A DNA stretch of 64,000 nt from Salinarimonas rosea DSM 21201 (GTDB taxonomy: Bacteria; Pseudomonadota; Alphaproteobacteria; Rhizobiales; Beijerinckiaceae), in assembly GCF_000429045.1 (NCBI RefSeq), contig NZ_AUBC01000015.1, forward strand, positions 1 to 64,000. Direction: 5' to 3'. The notes under the pieces were generated by a model. That model was not told the DNA's origin and made no database searches. It saw nothing but the letters and a program-made list of their open reading frames with translations. Positions 28,825-37,213 of this stretch are shown here, piece after piece; the stretch's first letter is position 1, and each line of letters starts with the position of its first letter. The position numbers and the translations under genes were made by a program.

Positions 28825-29895
28825 TCACGGCATGACACGGCCCTCCGGCACGAGGCCGAAGCCGTCCGCGATCGCCGCGACGATGGCGTCGTGGACGGCG
28901 GCGCGGTCGGTGCCGGGCGGGTCGGTGCAGACCGCGTCGTCGCCCTCCTCGGCGAGGAGCGCGGCGCCCTCCGGCGTGCAGACCGGGAGCGCCGTGAAAT
29001 GGTTCGCCGGCGCGAGCACCACGACGTCGGCCTGCGGCACGGCGCCGGCGAAACCCGAGCCTCCGGCGGTGAAATCGGTCGCGATCAGCCGGTCGCCCGC
29101 CTCCCCCAGCCCGACCAGCACCATCGTCTCGACGAGGTCCGCCGCGTGCGCTGGGCCGAGCCCGGCGTGGAGGCCCGGATCGATGGCGGCGACGCCGACG
29201 ACGCGCGGGTCCCGGTACGACGCGTCCCACAGCGCCGCCTCGCGGGCGGAGAGGTCGACGCCGGCGGCGCGCAGCTCGCGGCAATGGGCGACGTGTGGCG
29301 CGGCGCTCCCGCAGAAGGCGGTGTAGGCGCCGAGGTCGCCGCGCAGCCCGCCGATGGACAGCGCGGTGAAGCCGCCGAACGAGAAGCCCGCCGCATAGAT
29401 CCGGGCGGGATCGGCATGCGGCCCGAAGGTCGGGTGCGCCAGGAGCGCGTCGAGCGTGGCGGAGAGGTCCTGAGCGCGGGTCCAATGATCGAGGGCGCGC
29501 GCGTGCTCGAAGTCGCCGAAGGTGCTGCCCGGATGGTTCACGCCCACGACGATGGCGCCGCGCTCGGCCAGCCCCGCCGCGAGCCAGGCGAGCGAGCGCA
29601 CGTGCCCGCCGATCCCGTGGGAGAGCAGGATCACGGGGTGCCGGCCGTCCGCCGGCGCGCCGCCCACGCGCGCATCGAGGCCGACGAAGACGGCGTTCTC
29701 GGCGACGCGGGCGCGCCTGCCACCGGCGCCCGCCGGATAGAACACGTCGCCGACGAGCGGCGCGCCGTGGTGGGCGGCGGGGGCGGTGAAGGGCGAGGTT
29801 CCGACGGGCTGGGCGGCGGCGGTGGTGCCGAGGGCGAGGAGCGCGACGGCGGCGGCGAGGCGCATGGTGGGAAGGGGCATAGTGGGAAGGGGCAT
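28825..29895 (-). CDS. Secreted alpha/beta hydrolase (dienelactone hydrolase/PAF-acetylhydrolase-like)
   Basis: A 356-residue protein with a signal peptide ([20 protein letters not shown]) and an alpha/beta-hydrolase core. [20 protein letters not shown] is the oxyanion region, GFSFGG carries the nucleophile Ser, and a late HFTALP supplies the likely catalytic His. Three in-frame ATGs lie at 29895, 29880 and 29865 because a 15-bp unit is tandemly duplicated ([11 protein letters not shown]). Only the first has a GGAG at suitable distance, while signal peptides normally begin like the third. The natural substrate is unknown. It is divergent from the AraC-type regulator gene, with two palindromes between them. 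Confidence 0.82.
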   Translation of the reverse strand: MPLPTMPLPTMRLAAAVALLALGTTAAAQPVGTSPFTAPAAHHGAPLVGDVFYPAGAGGRRARVAENAVFVGLDARVGGAPADGRHPVILLSHGIGGHVRSLAWLAAGLAERGAIVVGVNHPGSTFGDFEHARALDHWTRAQDLSATLDALLAHPTFGPHADPARIYAAGFSFGGFTALSIGGLRGDLGAYTAFCGSAAPHVAHCRELRAAGVDLSAREAALWDASYRDPRVVGVAAIDPGLHAGLGPAHAADLVETMVLVGLGEAGDRLIATDFTAGGSGFAGAVPQADVVVLAPANHFTALPVCTPEGAALLAEEGDDAVCTDPPGTDRAAVHDAIVAAIADGFGLVPEGRVMP

Positions 29896-29960
29896 GGGGC
29901 GAAGCTCCGAAGGTGTGTTCGTGACCCTTCCGGCATGCCGCGGAGCGCGGACGGGCGCGT

Positions 29961-30000
29961 CCGAGAACCGGTTCGAGGTCGTCCGCGAACCGGTTCTCGG
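29961..30000. promoter_or_regulatory. Twin GAACCGGTTC palindromes in a divergent promoter region
   Basis: GAACCGGTTC occurs at 29965-29974 and 29987-29996. The centres are 22 bp apart (about two helix turns), embedded in a perfect 15-bp inverted repeat (29961-29975 against 29986-30000). The pair lies between the secreted hydrolase and AraC-type regulator genes. The geometry fits a dimeric or two-site regulator such as the adjacent AraC protein acting on both promoters. Confidence 0.55.
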
Positions 30001-30038
30001 TCTAGGGTGGCGCGTCCGTCCGGAGTTCCGCCGCCCCG

Positions 30039-31151
30039 ATGCTCGTCCTGCCCGTCCCCCTCGTCGCCTCGCTGGTGCTTCTCTTCCTGCTGGTGCGGGC
30101 GCTCGCGCGCGGCGAGGGCACGCCGCTCCTCCTCGCGCTCATCGCCGCCGGCGCGGCGCAGGGCACGCTCGTCGCCCTCGTCCAGCACTACGGCGCCGCC
30201 TCCCTGCGCCCGCTCCAGCCGATGACGGCGACCCTCCTGCCGCCCCTCGCCTGGCTCGCCTTCGTCGCCGCCGCGCTGCGCCCGCTCGGCCCGCGGGACG
30301 CGGCGCACGGCGCGGTTCCGCTGCTCGCCGCGGCGAGCGTGGTGCTGGCGCCGGCGGCCGTCGACGTCGTGGTCGTGGCGACCTTCGCCGGCTACGGGCT
30401 CGCCCTCCTCCGCGCCGCGCGCCCCGGCGCCGCGCTCCCGGGCACACGGCTCGAGAGCGGCGAGGTCCCACGGCTCACCTGGCGCACGATCGGCGTCCTG
30501 CTTCTCGGCTCGGCGGCGAGCGACGCGCTGATCGCGGCGGACCAGGTGCTGCTCGCCGGCGCCTGGCGCGACCCGATCATCAGTGTCTTCACGGCGCTGG
30601 CGCTCGTCGCCATCGGCGGGCTCGCCCTGTCGCGCGACCTGCGCCCGGCCCCGGGCGAAGCGGAGCCGGCGGCGCGCGAGGCCCCTCCCCCGTCGCGCGG
30701 TCCGCGGGAGGAGGAGCAGGACGCCGCCCTCGTCGCGCGGCTCGAGGCGCTGATGGCGCGCGACGCGCCGCATCTCGACCCGGACCTCACGCTCGCACGC
30801 CTCGCCCGCCGGCTCGGCGTGCCGGCGAAGGCGCTGTCGGGCGCCGTCAACCGGGTGCGCGGCGAGAACGTCTCGCGCTTCGTCAACGGCCATCGCGTCG
30901 CGCGCGCCTGCGCGCTGCTCACGGACGGCGCGGACGTCACCCGGGCGATGCTGGAGAGCGGCTTCGGCACGAAGTCGAACTTCAACCGCGAGTTCCTGCG
31001 CGTCACCGGCGCGAGCCCCAGCGCCTGGCGGGCCGCACGCGCCGCCGTCTCCCCTATCCCATCCGGATCCGCGCCGCCGCCTCCGGCAGCAGCGCCGCCG
31101 CGCGGGCCTGCGCCGTCTCGTCCATCCGCTCCCGCGGGCCCGACAGCGTGA
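30039..31151 (+). CDS. Membrane-anchored AraC family transcriptional regulator
   Basis: A 370-residue protein. The first 210 residues form about six or seven membrane helices (from LVLPVPLVASLVLLFLLVRA). The C-terminal AraC DNA-binding domain (about 245-335) has two helix-turn-helix parts: LTLARLARRLGVPAKALSGA and the family motif VTRAMLESGFGTKSNFNREF, followed by RVTGASPSAWRA. Such proteins probably sense a signal in or across the membrane. The last 30 residues are Pro/Ala-rich and unusual, because the 3' end overlaps the convergent IclR-type gene by 98 bp. Confidence 0.87.
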   Translation: MLVLPVPLVASLVLLFLLVRALARGEGTPLLLALIAAGAAQGTLVALVQHYGAASLRPLQPMTATLLPPLAWLAFVAAALRPLGPRDAAHGAVPLLAAASVVLAPAAVDVVVVATFAGYGLALLRAARPGAALPGTRLESGEVPRLTWRTIGVLLLGSAASDALIAADQVLLAGAWRDPIISVFTALALVAIGGLALSRDLRPAPGEAEPAAREAPPPSRGPREEEQDAALVARLEALMARDAPHLDPDLTLARLARRLGVPAKALSGAVNRVRGENVSRFVNGHRVARACALLTDGADVTRAMLESGFGTKSNFNREFLRVTGASPSAWRAARAAVSPIPSGSAPPPPAAAPPRGPAPSRPSAPAGPTA

Positions 31152-31713
31152 GCGCACCCAGCAGCCGGCCATCCTCCGCGAGCACCGGCGTCGCCACTGC
31201 GACGAGGCCCGGATTGCGCTCGCCGCGGGAGACCCGCACGCGGTCGAGCCCGTGGCGCGCGTGCGGCTCGGCCCAGCTCAGCAGAACCCAGGACGAGGCG
31301 CCCGGGCCGAGCGTCAGCCGCTGGCCCTCGTCGAGCCGCTGCCCGCCGCCGCGCGGGGAGAGCTCGCGATAGAGGCAGATGCGCTCGTCGCCCTCGCGCA
31401 CGTAGTAGGACGCGCTCTCCCCCGTCTCGGCGACGAGGGCGCGCAGCACGGGGCGCACGGCGTCCCCCATGCCGAAGGTGCGCCGGTAGAGCGTGCCGAG
31501 CCGCCACAGCGACGGACCGAGCCGGAACGTGCCGTCGCCGTCCCGGCGCAGGTGGCCGAAGCGGATCAGCGAAGCGGACAGGCGCAGGATCGTCGGCTTG
31601 GGCAGGCCGGTCTCCTCGGCGAGCCGCGCGAGGCTCATCGCCCGGCGCTCCGAGCCGAAGGCCTCGAGGATCGACAGCGCCCGCTCGACGCTTTCCACCC
31701 GCTCCTCGCGCAT
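31054..31713 (-). CDS. IclR family transcriptional regulator
   Basis: A 219-residue regulator. The N-terminal winged helix (VESVERALSILEAFGSERRA; LARLAEETGLPKPTILRLSA) and the short effector domain (YVREGDERICLYRELSPRGG; LVAVATPVLAEDGRLLGALT) follow the IclR pattern, though it is shorter than the usual 250-270. The ATG at 31713 has GGAGGG upstream. It is divergent from the CoA transferase-TTT transporter cluster, with a palindrome in the gap, so it probably controls that cluster. Confidence 0.9.
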   Translation of the reverse strand: MREERVESVERALSILEAFGSERRAMSLARLAEETGLPKPTILRLSASLIRFGHLRRDGDGTFRLGPSLWRLGTLYRRTFGMGDAVRPVLRALVAETGESASYYVREGDERICLYRELSPRGGGQRLDEGQRLTLGPGASSWVLLSWAEPHARHGLDRVRVSRGERNPGLVAVATPVLAEDGRLLGALTLSGPRERMDETAQARAAALLPEAAARIRMG

Positions 31714-31724
31714 CGCGCCCTCCG

Positions 31725-31739
31725 TTCCGCCTGGCGGAA
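31725..31739. promoter_or_regulatory. Candidate IclR operator
   Basis: TTCCGCCTGGCGGAA is a perfect 7-bp inverted repeat around a central T, 11 bp upstream of the IclR-type ATG and 67 bp upstream of the divergent CoA transferase start. The size and position fit binding by an IclR dimer affecting both promoters. Confidence 0.5.
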
Positions 31740-31806
31740 TGCCGGCCGTGACGTCTTGTGGCATCGCGGGCGCCGCGTCTAGCGTGGAGGCAGGGAGGAA
31801 GACGGC

Positions 31807-32997
31807 ATGAAGCCGCTCGCAGGCATCCGCGTTCTCGACCTGACCAACGTGCTGGCCGGGCCGTTCTGCTGCCATCAGCTCGCCCATCTCGGCGCCGACG
31901 TGATCAAGGTCGAGGCGCCGGGCACCGGCGACCTCGCGCGCCAGCTCGGGGCCGACCCGACGCTCAACGCCGCGCTGATGGGGGTGTCCTTCCTGGCGCA
32001 GAACGCCGGCAAGCGCTCGATCGCGGTCGACCTCAAGCAGGAGGCCGGCCGCGAGGTGCTGCGCCGGCTGGTGGCGGGCGCGGACGTGCTCGTCGAGAAC
32101 TTCCGCCCGGGCGTGATGGACCGGCTCGGCGTCGGCTACGAGGCCCTGAAGGCGGTGAACCCGCACCTCGTCTACTGCGCCATCTCCGGCTTCGGCCAGG
32201 ACGGGCCGTGGACCGACCGGCCGGCCTACGACCAGATCGTCCAGGGCGTCGCCGGCGTGATGTCGATCACGGGCGATGCCGAGAGCGCCCCCTTGCGCGT
32301 CGGCTTCCCCGTGGCGGACACGATCGGCGGGCTCACGGCGGCCTTCGCGGTCGCCGCCGCGCTCCAGGCGAAGCCGCGCGGCGCCTTCCTCGACGTCTCC
32401 ATGGTGGAGAGCGTCCTCGCCTCCATGGGCTGGGTCGTCTCGAACTGGCTCGTCGCGGGTGTCGCGCCGGCGCCGGTCGGCAACGAGAACGTCACCTCGG
32501 CGCCGTCCGGGACGTTCCAGGCCGCGGACGCGCCGCTCAACATCGCCGCGAACAAGGACGCGCAGTGGCGCGCGCTGGCCCGCCATCTCGGCCGCGAGGA
32601 CCTGCTCGACGACCCGCGCTTCCGCACCCGCGAGGACCGCAAGGCCAACCGCGCCGCGCTCAAGGACGAGCTCGAGCGCGTCCTCGCGACGCGCCCGGCG
32701 CGGGACTGGGCACGCGAGCTGAACGGGCTCGGCGTGCCCGCGGGGGCGGTGTTCACCGTGCCGGAGATCCTCGCCCATCCGCTGGTGGCGGCGCGCGGGC
32801 TGCTCGGCAGCTTCGCCGACCCGCCGGGCGTCGGGCGCGACATCCGGCTGATGCGCACGGCGGTGCGGATCGACGGGGAGACGCCGTCGGTCGAGGCGCC
32901 GCCACCGCGGCTCGGCGAGCACAGGGAGGCGATCCTCGGCGAGCTGGGCTACGGACCCGACGAGATCGAGCGGCTGGCGCGGGAGGGTGCGGCATGA
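31807..32997 (+). CDS. CaiB/BaiF (family III) CoA transferase
   Basis: A 396-residue interlocked-dimer CoA transferase: LAGIRVLDLTNVLAGPFCCH, GADVIKVEAPGTGDLAR, SFLAQNAGKRSIAVDLKQEA and VDVLVENFRPGVMDRLG-type segments. The catalytic Asp lies at about residue 196 in LDVSMVESVL. It moves CoA between carboxylic acids in the cytosol. It is preceded by a good GGGAGG and overlaps the citryl-CoA-lyase-like gene by 4 bp. With the downstream TTT transporter it probably activates the imported di- or tricarboxylate as a CoA thioester. Confidence 0.92.
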   Translation: MKPLAGIRVLDLTNVLAGPFCCHQLAHLGADVIKVEAPGTGDLARQLGADPTLNAALMGVSFLAQNAGKRSIAVDLKQEAGREVLRRLVAGADVLVENFRPGVMDRLGVGYEALKAVNPHLVYCAISGFGQDGPWTDRPAYDQIVQGVAGVMSITGDAESAPLRVGFPVADTIGGLTAAFAVAAALQAKPRGAFLDVSMVESVLASMGWVVSNWLVAGVAPAPVGNENVTSAPSGTFQAADAPLNIAANKDAQWRALARHLGREDLLDDPRFRTREDRKANRAALKDELERVLATRPARDWARELNGLGVPAGAVFTVPEILAHPLVAARGLLGSFADPPGVGRDIRLMRTAVRIDGETPSVEAPPPRLGEHREAILGELGYGPDEIERLAREGAA

Positions 32998-33803
32998 GCG
33001 AAGTGCGCAACGACGTCGCCGACTGGTGGTCGACCGCCATCATCGACATGGAGCCCGGCCGCATCGCCATCCGCGGCCGGCCGATCGAGGGCCTGATCGG
33101 GGCCGCCACCTTCCCCCAGATGATCTGGCTGATGCTGCGGGGCGACCTCCCGAGCGAGGCGCAGGCGCGGCTGCTCGAGGCGGCCCTCGTGGCGGCCGTC
33201 GACCACGGCCCGCAGGCGCCCTCGATCGCCACGGCACGCATGGCCGTGACCTGCGGCCTCGGCCTCAACGGCGCGCTGGCCTCGGCGGTGAACATGCTCG
33301 ACGACGTCCACGGCGGCGCCGGCGAGCAGGCGGCGGCGCTCTACGGCGCGATCCGCGCAGCGGGCGGACCCGACGCCGCGCCGGCCGTCGTCGATCACTT
33401 CCGCGCCGAGACGAGCCGCTACGTGCCCGGCTTCGGCCACCGCTTCCACAAGCCCGTCGACCCGCGCGCGCCGCGCCTCCTCGCCCTCGTCGACGAGGCC
33501 GCCGCGGCAGGCGTGGTGGAGGGCGCCTTCGCGGCGATCGCCCGCGCGGTCGAGGCGCATCTCGCGCGCGGCGCCGGAAAGCCGGTGCCGATGAACATCG
33601 ACGGTGCGACGGCGGTGATCTTCTGCGAGCTCGGCTTCCCGCCGCCGCTGGCACGGGGGCTGTTCTGCCTCTCGCGCGCGGTGGGCTGCCTCGCCCACGC
33701 CTGGGAGCAGATGGAGCAGGGCGGGCGCAACAAAGGCCCGACGCCGCCGGGCTATCGCTGGACCTACACGGGCCCCCGGGAAGGAGGTGCACCGCAGGAT
33801 TGA
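32994..33803 (+). CDS. Citryl-CoA lyase-like protein of the citrate synthase superfamily
   Basis: A 269-residue protein, shorter than citrate synthase (about 370-430) because it lacks the N-terminal part. All three catalytic positions are present: H106 in DVHGGAGEQA, H149 in GFGHRFHKPVDPRAPRL and D203 in MNIDGATAVIFCELGF. Short homologues of this kind cleave or form citryl-CoA-type thioesters. With the CoA transferase it could perform activation then cleavage to acetyl-CoA and an oxo-acid, a route parallel to citramalate or itaconate degradation. The substrate identity is inferred only from context. Confidence 0.83.
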   Translation: MSEVRNDVADWWSTAIIDMEPGRIAIRGRPIEGLIGAATFPQMIWLMLRGDLPSEAQARLLEAALVAAVDHGPQAPSIATARMAVTCGLGLNGALASAVNMLDDVHGGAGEQAAALYGAIRAAGGPDAAPAVVDHFRAETSRYVPGFGHRFHKPVDPRAPRLLALVDEAAAAGVVEGAFAAIARAVEAHLARGAGKPVPMNIDGATAVIFCELGFPPPLARGLFCLSRAVGCLAHAWEQMEQGGRNKGPTPPGYRWTYTGPREGGAPQD

Positions 33804-33902
33804 TGGACAAGACGGCGGTAGGAATGCGAGCCTGCCCCTTCGCTGCGGCCGCCGAAGGCGCGCCGCGCCAACGATAATCGACATGAAGACGGGAGAACGA
33901 CC

Positions 33903-34898
33903 ATGGCATCCATCACTCTCACCCGCCGCACCGCGCTGTCCGCCGCGCTCGGCGTCTCGCTCGCGGCGCTCGCGCTCGGTGCGAGCGCGCAGGAGAGCGC
34001 GCCGCAGATCGACAAGATCCACTTCATCGTTCCCGGCGGCGCCGGCGGCGGCTGGGACGGCACGGCCCGCGGCACCGGCGAGGCGCTGACCAACGCCGGC
34101 CTCGTCGGCACCGCGACCTACGAGAACATGTCCGGCGGCGGCAGCGGCGTGGCGATGAACTACCTGATCGAGAACGCCGAATCGAACTACGGCACGCTCC
34201 TCGTCAACTCGACGCCGCTGATCATCCGCGGCCTCAACGGCGAGATCGACACCACCTTCCGTGATCTCACCCCCGTCGCCGGCACGATCGGCGACTACGC
34301 GGCCTTCGTCGTGCGCGCCGACAGCGAGCTCGACGACATGACGGAGCTGCTCGAGGCCTTCGAGGCGAACCCGGCGTCCGTCTCCTTCGGCGGCGGCTCG
34401 GTGCCCGGAGGGATGGACCACCTCGTCGCGGCGATCGCCATGCAGGCGGCGGGCATCGACCCGCTGACGGTCAACTACATCCCCTACGATGCGGGCGGCG
34501 AAGCGATGGCGGCGCTCCTGTCGGGCGAGATCCAGGCGCTCTCCACCGGCTTCTCGGAGGCCGTGCCGCTCGCCGAGGCCGGCGAGATCAAGATTCTCGC
34601 CGTGACCGCGCCCGAGCGGGTGCCGGCGGCGCCCGACGTGCCGACGCTGCGCGAGCAGGGGATCGATTCGACCTTCATCAACTGGCGCGGCTTCTTCGCG
34701 GCGCCGGGCCTGCCGGAGGAGCAGCTCACCGCCTACCAGGACGTGCTCGAGGCGATGTACGACACGCCCGAGTGGGAGGAGGTTCGCGCCCGCAACGGCT
34801 GGGTGAACATCTTCAACCGCGGCGACGAGTTCACCGCCTTCCTCGAGGCGCAGGAGAAGGAGATGGGCGACCTGATGAAGCGCATGGGCTTCCTCTGA
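33903..34898 (+). CDS. Tripartite tricarboxylate transporter substrate-binding protein (TctC/Bug family)
   Basis: A 331-residue periplasmic binding protein. The signal peptide (TLTRRTALSAALGVSLAALA) ends near GASAQES. The mature part has DKIHFIVPGGAGGGWDGTAR, the usual beta-strand plus glycine-rich loop, then PVAGTIGDYAAFVVRADSEL and TINWRGFFAAPGLPEEQL-like C-terminal features. It delivers a carboxylate to TctAB. GGGAGAA precedes the ATG. A 14-bp hairpin separates it from the TctB-type gene, so it may be expressed in excess. Confidence 0.92.
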   Translation: MASITLTRRTALSAALGVSLAALALGASAQESAPQIDKIHFIVPGGAGGGWDGTARGTGEALTNAGLVGTATYENMSGGGSGVAMNYLIENAESNYGTLLVNSTPLIIRGLNGEIDTTFRDLTPVAGTIGDYAAFVVRADSELDDMTELLEAFEANPASVSFGGGSVPGGMDHLVAAIAMQAAGIDPLTVNYIPYDAGGEAMAALLSGEIQALSTGFSEAVPLAEAGEIKILAVTAPERVPAAPDVPTLREQGIDSTFINWRGFFAAPGLPEEQLTAYQDVLEAMYDTPEWEEVRARNGWVNIFNRGDEFTAFLEAQEKEMGDLMKRMGFL

Positions 34899-34913
34899 TC
34901 GCACCCGACCGCC

Positions 34914-34945
34914 GAGGGCGGCCCGCCGGGTGGCGGGCCGCCCTC
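34914..34945. terminator. Perfect 14-bp hairpin between the TctC- and TctB-type genes
   Basis: GAGGGCGGCCCGCC (34914-34927) pairs exactly with GGCGGGCCGCCCTC (34932-34945) around GGGT. It begins 16 bp after the binding-protein stop and is followed by C-rich sequence without a T-run. It is probably an mRNA-stabilising or attenuating element giving more binding protein than permease, as seen at 15378 in the other transporter locus. Confidence 0.65.
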
Positions 34946-34977
34946 CCCCGTCCTCGTCGCTTCCGGGAGCCACCGTC

Positions 34978-35454
34978 ATGGCGCTCGACCGCTGGGTGGC
35001 CGTCGTCTTCCTGACGATCTGCTGCGCCTACGGCTACACGGCCTTCTTCCTCATGGATCAGGCGGTTCCGCCGTTCATGCAGCGCAACCCCGTCTGGCCG
35101 AGCTCCTTCCCGAAGATCCTCGCCGTCGCCGGCGCCGCGCTCGCGCTCGTCGTTCTCGTCACGTCGAAGGAGAGCGCGCCGAAGGAGGGCGAGATCGACT
35201 ATCGCCGGCTCGGCGAGTACGAGCTCGGGCGGGCGCTGGCGCTCGTCGGGCTGATGGTGCTCTACGCCTTCGGGCTGCACGAGGTCGGCTTCGTGGCCGC
35301 GACGGTCCTGTTCCTGGCGGTCGGCGGGGCGCTGCTCGGCGAGCGGCGCTGGCACGTGCTCCTCCCGGTCGCCCTCGTCGCGACGGTGGTGATCTGGTAC
35401 CTCGTGCAGGAGGTGCTCGGCATCTACCTGCGGCCCTTCCCCGGCTTCCTCTGA
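34978..35454 (+). CDS. Tripartite tricarboxylate transporter small permease (TctB family)
   Basis: A 158-residue membrane protein with four predicted helices: LDRWVAVVFLTICCAYGYTA, the segment ILAVAGAALALVVLV, ALALVGLMVLYAFGL plus VGFVAATVLFLAVGGALLG, and VLLPVALVATVVIWYLV. This is the DUF1468/TctB layout. The ATG at 34978 has GGGAG upstream. It is 11 bp from the large permease gene, with which it forms the carrier. Confidence 0.9.
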   Translation: MALDRWVAVVFLTICCAYGYTAFFLMDQAVPPFMQRNPVWPSSFPKILAVAGAALALVVLVTSKESAPKEGEIDYRRLGEYELGRALALVGLMVLYAFGLHEVGFVAATVLFLAVGGALLGERRWHVLLPVALVATVVIWYLVQEVLGIYLRPFPGFL

Positions 35455-35465
35455 AGGCGCGCGCC

Positions 35466-36989
35466 ATGCTCGACCCGATGCTCGACGCCCTGCAGATCGT
35501 CCTCCAGCCGCGCATCCTCCTGATGGTCGTGGGCGGCTGCGTCATCGGCACGCTGATCGGCATGCTCCCCGGCCTGGGGCCGATGTCGATCATCGCCATC
35601 ATGATCCCGATCGCGATCTCGATCGGCGACCCGTCGGCGGCGCTGATCCTGCTCGCCGCGGTCTATTACGGCGCGATCTTCGGCGGCTCGACCTCGTCCA
35701 TCCTGATCAACGCGCCGGGCGTCGCCTCCACGGTCGCGACGAGCTTCGACGGCTTCCCGCTGGCGCGCCGCGGCGAGGCGGGCAAGGCGCTCACGGTGGC
35801 CGCGATCGCCTCCTTCGTCGGCGGCACGGTCGGCGCCGTGCTCCTGATGATCTTCGCGCCGATGCTGGCCTCGGTGGCGCTCTTGTTCCACTCCGCGGAA
35901 TATTTCGCGATGATGGTGGTCGGCCTCTCGGCGATCGCCGCCTTCGCCGGCACGGGCCAGGTCGCCAAGGCGCTGACGATGACGGTGCTCGGCCTGATGA
36001 TCGCCACCGTCGGCCAGGGCGCGTTGTTCAACTCGACGCGCTTCACCGGCGGCATCCTCGAGCTGCAATCCGGCATCGGCTTCATCACCCTGGCGATGGC
36101 CATGTTCGCGCTGCCCGAGGCGCTCTACCTCGTGCTCGATCCCAAGCGCTCGAAGCGTGGCGAGGGCGGCGGCTCGAGCGAGATCAAGGGCCTGCGCATC
36201 ACCCGCGCGGAGGCGCGGCAGATCGCGCCGGTGATCGGGCGCCAGTCGATCCAGGGATTCCTCATCGGGGTCCTGCCCGGCGCTGGCGCGACGATCGCCT
36301 CCTTCCTCGGCTACGCGGTCGAGCGCAACATCGCCAAGGGCGCGGACCAGGCCGAGTTCGGCAACGGCTCGCTCAAGGGCCTCGCCGCGCCGGAGGCGGC
36401 GAACAACGCCGCCTGCACGGGCTCCTTCGTGCCGCTGCTGACGCTCGGCATCCCCGGATCGGGCACGACGGCGATCCTGCTCGGCGCGCTGATCGCGCTC
36501 AACGTCACGCCCGGCCCGCGGCTGATGACCGACCAGCCGGACATCTTCTGGGGCGTGATCATGTCGATGTACATCGGCAACGTCGTGCTGCTCGTGCTCA
36601 ACCTGCCGCTGATCCCCTACATCGCCAAGCTGCTCGCGGTGCCGCGCACCTACCTCATCCCGTTCATCCTGTTCTTCACCCTGATGGGCGCCTATATCGG
36701 CCAGAACAACACCACCGAGCTGCTGCTGCTCGTGGGGCTCGGCGTCATGGCGACGATCCTGCGCTTCGCCGACTACCCGCTCGCGCCGCTGCTCATCGGC
36801 TTCATCCTCGGGCCGATGCTCGAGAACAACTTCGCGCGGGCGATGCAGCTCTACGGCGGGCCGAGCTTCATCCTGGAGCGGCCGATGACGCTCGGGCTGT
36901 TGGTCTTCGCAGCCGTCCTGATCGTCCTGCCGAGCTGGCGCGCCCGCCGCGCCCGGCTGCGCAAGGCGGGCGTGGCCGAGGGGGACTGA
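35466..36989 (+). CDS. Tripartite tricarboxylate transporter large permease (TctA family)
   Basis: A 507-residue polytopic permease with the TctA signatures GTLIGMLPGLGPMSIIAIMI and AAVYYGAIFGGSTSSILINA near the start. The pseudo-repeat GFLIGVLPGAGATIASFLGY, then APEAANNAACTGSFVPLLTL and LGIPGSGTTAILLGALIALN, lies in the second half. About 11-12 helices are visible. It is the transport pore for the carboxylate captured by the TctC-type protein and the last gene of the cluster; the sequence after its stop is degenerate remnant DNA. Confidence 0.93.
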   Translation: MLDPMLDALQIVLQPRILLMVVGGCVIGTLIGMLPGLGPMSIIAIMIPIAISIGDPSAALILLAAVYYGAIFGGSTSSILINAPGVASTVATSFDGFPLARRGEAGKALTVAAIASFVGGTVGAVLLMIFAPMLASVALLFHSAEYFAMMVVGLSAIAAFAGTGQVAKALTMTVLGLMIATVGQGALFNSTRFTGGILELQSGIGFITLAMAMFALPEALYLVLDPKRSKRGEGGGSSEIKGLRITRAEARQIAPVIGRQSIQGFLIGVLPGAGATIASFLGYAVERNIAKGADQAEFGNGSLKGLAAPEAANNAACTGSFVPLLTLGIPGSGTTAILLGALIALNVTPGPRLMTDQPDIFWGVIMSMYIGNVVLLVLNLPLIPYIAKLLAVPRTYLIPFILFFTLMGAYIGQNNTTELLLLVGLGVMATILRFADYPLAPLLIGFILGPMLENNFARAMQLYGGPSFILERPMTLGLLVFAAVLIVLPSWRARRARLRKAGVAEGD

Positions 36990-37213
36990 TCACGCTCGGC
37001 CGCGGCGCAGCATCTCGCGCAGCCGCGCCAGGAGATCTCCGGGTCGGCAGGCTCGAGCCGCATGCCCTCGGCGGTGACTGGCGCCGGCCACGCCTCCGGG
37101 CTGCCGAGCGGCGGCGCGAGCGGCCAGACGCCCGCCTGTGGCATCTGGTCGAGCACGTCCCACAACAACGTCGCCTGGATAACGCGGCCCTCGCCGTCGG
37201 GCTGCCGGACCTC
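36990..37213 (-). pseudogene. Broken C-terminal remnant of an unidentified minus-strand gene
   Basis: On the minus strand a protein-like stretch (RVIQATLLWDVLDQMPQAGV, then WPLAPPLGSPEAWPAPVTA and MRLEPADPE) runs from about 37213 to about 37035. After a one-base shift it continues as GDLLARLREMLRRGRA and stops at 36990. No start or upstream part exists, because the toxin-array DNA begins at about 37214. I do not recognise the family. It appears to be a gene truncated when the array was inserted or rearranged. Confidence 0.5.

Noticed and set aside
33837-33858. Hairpin CCTTCG/CGAAGG before the TctC-type gene
   Set aside because: Only a 6-bp stem with a 10-nt loop in a G+C-rich context, which is expected by chance.
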